From assembly GCF_051020975.1 (NCBI RefSeq), contig NC_135037.1:3534001-3598000 (forward strand): DNA of 64,000 bases, written 5' to 3'. Made by a program: the position numbers and the translations under genes. Shown here piece by piece: positions 60,312 through 64,000 of the stretch; the stretch's first letter is position 1, and each line of letters begins with the position of its first letter. This DNA comes from Osmia lignaria lignaria (Eukaryota > Arthropoda > Insecta > Hymenoptera > Megachilidae). The notes below the pieces were generated by a model. That model worked only from the letters and a program-made list of their open reading frames with translations, had not been told where the DNA came from and searched no databases.

Positions 60312-62385
60312 TCAGTGAGTCGCGATCACGTCCGGTGCGCTCTTTGTGCTCTCTATACTGAAAGGCCGCCTCTGATCCACTTCTATCACCGCCTCCGCTC
60401 TGTACCTTGGATCCGGTGTCGTTTGAGGGCACTTTGGCGTGGCTGAGTGTTGAGCGCTCGACGTGTTGCTGGATCCGTGTCCAGAGCCGTATATAGAACT
60501 ACCGTACCTCTCGCCGGAGCCGACTGTCCCTTGTCTCAATAGCTTCGGCGACTGGCGATAAGCGCTGTTCTCTCTGCTCGGTTTCGGGCTTTGGAACCTC
60601 TGGTACGAAGGATAATCCGGGGGTTCCGGGTAAGGGGTGCCTTGATGCAGGGCAGGCGGATAGTTGGATTCGTGGGTCGACCAGCCTGGCGGGGCTGGAA
60701 TGGGATTGTGCTTCGGACAAATACCCATGCTACCGTCTCGACCTCTCGATGCTGGACTACAACCGGAGCATTGAGAGGCAACTTGCTGAGAGCTCTGCTC
60801 GGAAGATTGTTGGGTAGTACTGTGCTGAGACGGCAATGAACCCTGACGAGATTGCGGCGGACTCTGGTGATGGTGCAGATGATGATGGCGATGGTGATGA
60901 AGATGATTGGTCCCGTTTTGTGAACTCGGTCCGCGCACTCCGAACGTCGTGAACCCTATAGGCACCCCGTTGTCTGAGATTCGTGCCTCGAACAGGCTCT
61001 CTCGCGTTTGACACGAATTGTCCCGCATTTCAGGCTCCTCGCTCGATTCTTGCAAACGCTCTTGTGTCGCGTTGCTAACGTTGTTACTCTGGTGGATGTC
61101 GTTCATGTCCCTCGTGTTGTAGGCCATCTCTAATACCAGATCTTTCGTGTAATCCTGTGCTATCAGGGTGGTAGGTGGTAAAAGTTCCTTGCTGGGAATC
61201 ACTTCTAAACTCGGCGACTCGCTACCTCGATCCCCGATGTCCGTTCTCGAAGACGAGATTGGACAAGGTGTCGTCTTACGACCAAGTTCGTCCAATCGAT
61301 TCTCTCTTGACTGTCTGATGTGTTCCTGGACAGGACAAACGAATTCCTTCAATTAGTCGGACAAATATTGAAGCTTTAAATGGTTCGAACTCGATTGAAA
61401 CTTCACAATTTGCTGCGATAAATTATCCGTTCTGTTCGATAGTATTTACATTCGTTTCGAAGTACACGTTGGTTGTTAATTTGAAACCGAATGCAAAATT
61501 TAATTGAAAGAATATTTACATAGATGAGTCTCGGTTATGATTATAAAAGTAATCAAAAGTATCGTTATATACTTATCAAGGAAAAAAGTTTGTTCATTGA
61601 AACGAACGGAAACCATACGAAAAACGGAATATTTGGTAAGGTAGTTATTTGTAGTTAAAACATTAATGAGCAAAGTTTTACGAGTTTCTAGCAATTTTTG
61701 CCGAGTAATTAGGTAGCAGTTTTTTAATTTCCATTTGACTGTTAATAATTATTAATGCGTTCCAGGTATTCGCGATTAGTATGATTTCAATTTTCCGCGT
61801 TTTATGCCCGAGGAATAAGTGAAACGAACCGTGAACACGTTTCGTATTGTACTTTATCAATCTTTTTTCTCGTGTTAGGCACGTATGATCGTACGTGACA
61901 AGTATAAATCGTGAACTGAATCGAAATCACCTACGTTGGACGCGTAATTGGGATTCCAGAAATATCCTGAAACGCGAATCGAGTGTAAAAAAGCTTCAAT
62001 CTTTCGTTTTTCGTCGATAGAAAATACTCTTTGTATTCTTATGACACTTCACGCGAATAAGTATCATTTTATGAACATCGTTTCGCGAAAATATCATTGA
62101 AACGTAAAGTTTGGTATGCTCCTGGTTCGAAGCGGTACGTTTCAAGCGTAGACTATGCAGAGAACTTTTATTCATACCTGACGACGATTTTCCAGACGAC
62201 TGGCACGGTTCGTAGAGGAAACGACTATTGGAAAAAGATTCACTTACCCGAATGATTCGATGATCCCGGATCAACTTCCGTACGCAGTTGAAGACGAAGG
62301 CGAAACTCATGCCGAACATGATCAGGGAGAAAACGATGAGGATTATCACGATATGCTGCGAGTCGATCAACCGTGATTTTTTCGT
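60312..62385 (-). CDS. Single-pass membrane protein, C-terminal part; family not recognised
   Basis: Two exons on the minus strand, 62385-62248 and 61325-60312, join in phase 0 (CTTGCAG/ACGAAA ... CGG/GTAAGT; CCTGTCCAG/GAACAC). The upstream exon encodes 46 residues with one transmembrane helix (about 11-32, HIVIILIVFSLIMFGMSFAF) followed by basic VRKLIRDHRIIR, so the tail should be cytoplasmic by the positive-inside rule. The last exon adds 337 residues: a conserved-looking start (EHIRQSRENRLDELGRK, YTKDLVLEMAYNTRD), a histidine-rich run (HLHHHRHHHLHHHQ), Ser/Gln- and Pro/Tyr-rich stretches (PPDYPSYQRFQSPKPSRENS), and an end at FSIESTKSAPDVIATH. Upstream extracellular exons lie outside the window, so the receptor class cannot be named. 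It resembles tails of insect neuronal adhesion or receptor proteins. The stop may be leaky. Confidence 0.75.
61326..62247 (-). other. Intron between transmembrane exon and last exon
   Basis: GT-AG intron of 922 bases on the minus strand. Reading through the donor instead gives about 85 further codons to a stop at 61996, a possible intron-retention isoform with a short different tail. Nothing shows that it is used. Confidence 0.6.
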
Positions 62386-64000
62386 CTGCAAGACAACAAC
62401 AAGGTAGGAAAATTAATTAATTAGCTTCAACGCTTGCTTGGCTTTGCATGAAAACAATGGGAGCAATGCGTTTTCAAGAGATCGTCAATCGTATCTTACT
62501 AATTATCAACATGGTTATGCAGAAATTTTATCTAAAATACAAATCGCGTCGTCTCGGTGGATCACAATGTACACATTCATCAGGAATAATTACCGTAACG
62601 CGATACGGGAAGTTGCACGTAACATACCGAGCCGAATCTCAATCCCTTCTCACCCTTTGTGTACCTTGTTTCTCGTGTACGCCGGCTGTGAAACCGCGGC
62701 ATTAAATAACCTGCCAAAATTTGCAAAGCCATACACCGTTTCGCGTGTAAATAGATCAAAATTCAAGCACGAGATTCCCGATACCATAGTCCGGCAAACG
62801 TTGAAACCTACGAACTTAGATTGCAGCAAAACCGCAGAGAAATTATGTGCTAGTTTTCTTTTCGTTTCACTGGACGTACGTATACACTTGTATGGAACAA
62901 AATTATTAAACGGTGGGAACACAGGCAACCTGCTGGCGAACATATTTCATTCGGAGCTTAATTCTGAAATCCTCTAGCTGTGCCAGACAGTTTTTATGAA
63001 CAGTAGCGTAACTAAACGGTATAGTTTCTCTGCCGCGAAACAGGATCGGAGTATTTGAGTGAAAATAATGGGGGAGGGGTCAGGTTTGTTTGAAAATAAT
63101 CCAAGTGAATTATGCTGGTACGCTCTTTACTATTGTCTCAAATAATTGTAATTTGTGTAAAAGGTTTAAAGTTGAGAGGTACGTTAACTCTGTTTAAGAT
63201 AATGGACTGTCTGCGCCTTAGGGCACAGCAATCATAAATGTTCTCTATTTTAACGCGAAATTATGTTCTCTCGTATTTGGTGCCCTCGAACAATACTCGG
63301 ATACGCTGCGACGATTACCGTGCCATCAGTAATTTGGTTCCATTTTTTTCTTTCTCCTTTTGTTGCATAACGCTAAAAGGTGAAACACCGGGTCGCGATA
63401 AGAGCAATAAGAACAATAGCGCATAATGAGCGCATTTTGCGGTAAGTCGGCACAATTAACAATATAGACAGAGTTATCGCGTTTCTAGTTTTCTCTGTGA
63501 AACCCAGCAAGCATTCTCGAATGTCGACCGAACGAGATTTCTGTGCATTAGACGCTTACATTTTCCACGAGCAACTTGAACCAACGAGAGGGGTAAAGGG
63601 AACGAAAAGGGGTGACCATGGAGAGAACGAGATGCTTCTGTCGAGGGTTTGAAAATGTTTCATTCCGCTTCTGTAAGCCCGAGAGGTTTATTGTTACGCT
63701 TATATGGGCGAGCACACCCCGAAACGTAATCTGTGCAAAAATATATACATATATCTTCCGGATGGTCAGTTTGTTTTCGACTGGGAACACTTTTAATGAG
63801 TTCCTCCACTGGCAAACATGGATTTATTTCATTCTGAAACTCGGAAATTCAATATTTTCGATCGTGTACATATTTACATTGCTAGCTGCGTTCTATCGTG
63901 TAGAATAAACACATGTATCCACGAACGAGCAATTTTTTCTTTATCCATGTTGTTCGATTCCTTTTTGCAGACAGTCATACGATTTCGTTCGAATTAAAAC
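62386..64000 (-). other. No exon seen; probably intron of the minus-strand membrane-protein gene
   Basis: The transmembrane exon starts at a clear acceptor (CTTGCAG), so the gene continues to the right. No coding exon with matching phase and recognisable extracellular domain appears before the window ends. Confidence 0.5.

Noticed and set aside
59734..60446. Plus-strand frames of 111-120 residues opposite the membrane-protein gene
   Set aside because: They are antisense shadows with no start context or domain. They were kept only as a caution that the segment is stop-poor in general.

Overview
The window looks like nuclear DNA of an insect, most likely an aculeate hymenopteran (bee or relative). 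It is AT-rich but visibly full of CpG (TCGA, CGAA and TTCG occur everywhere). Its genes are split by short GT-AG introns, and all recognised products are ordinary insect housekeeping or neuronal proteins. There are no bacterial operons, CRISPR arrays or ribosomal RNA genes. I rebuilt exon structures by hand from splice sites and reading-frame continuity. The organism call is inference.

Layout, left to right. (1) 2929-6569 (+): four visible exons of an RGK-family (Rad/Gem/Kir-like) small GTPase, its 5' end not found. (2) 9978-11431 (+): a five-exon R-SNARE of VAMP4 type, 141 residues. (3) 12332-19091 (+): a 13-exon long-chain fatty-acid transport protein (FATP/SLC27A), 627 residues. Its 3.2-kb first intron holds an antisense cysteine-rich pseudogene, a tRNA-derived element and MITE-like repeats. 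(4) 20385-26169 (+): a 20-exon ATP-dependent 5-oxoprolinase, 1285 residues. (5) 27756-28697 (+): a three-exon secreted protein of unknown family, 250 residues. (6) 30750-31417 (+): a two-exon cytochrome bc1 subunit 7 (UQCRB/QCR7)-like protein with an unusual N-terminal extension. (7) 31440 to about 57500: roughly 26 kb with no supportable gene, but with a long imperfect hairpin, a pogo/Tigger-like repeat end and A/T tracts. (8) about 57.5-62.4 kb (-): the 3' part of a gene for a single-pass membrane protein with a long histidine-, serine- and glutamine-rich cytoplasmic tail. Its upstream exons lie beyond the window.

The most striking observation is at the end of the minus-strand gene. After its UGA stop (followed by C) the same frame stays open for 57 codons, meets a second UGA, then stays open for 236 more codons to a UAA. 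This is a candidate for single or double stop-codon readthrough, or for unrecognised splicing. The region is poor in stops in other frames too, so comparative and RNA/ribosome data are needed.

The genes do not form a pathway. They are independent neighbours covering excitability and GTPase signalling, endosome-to-TGN trafficking, fatty-acid uptake and activation, the gamma-glutamyl (glutathione) cycle, respiration and a cell-surface protein.
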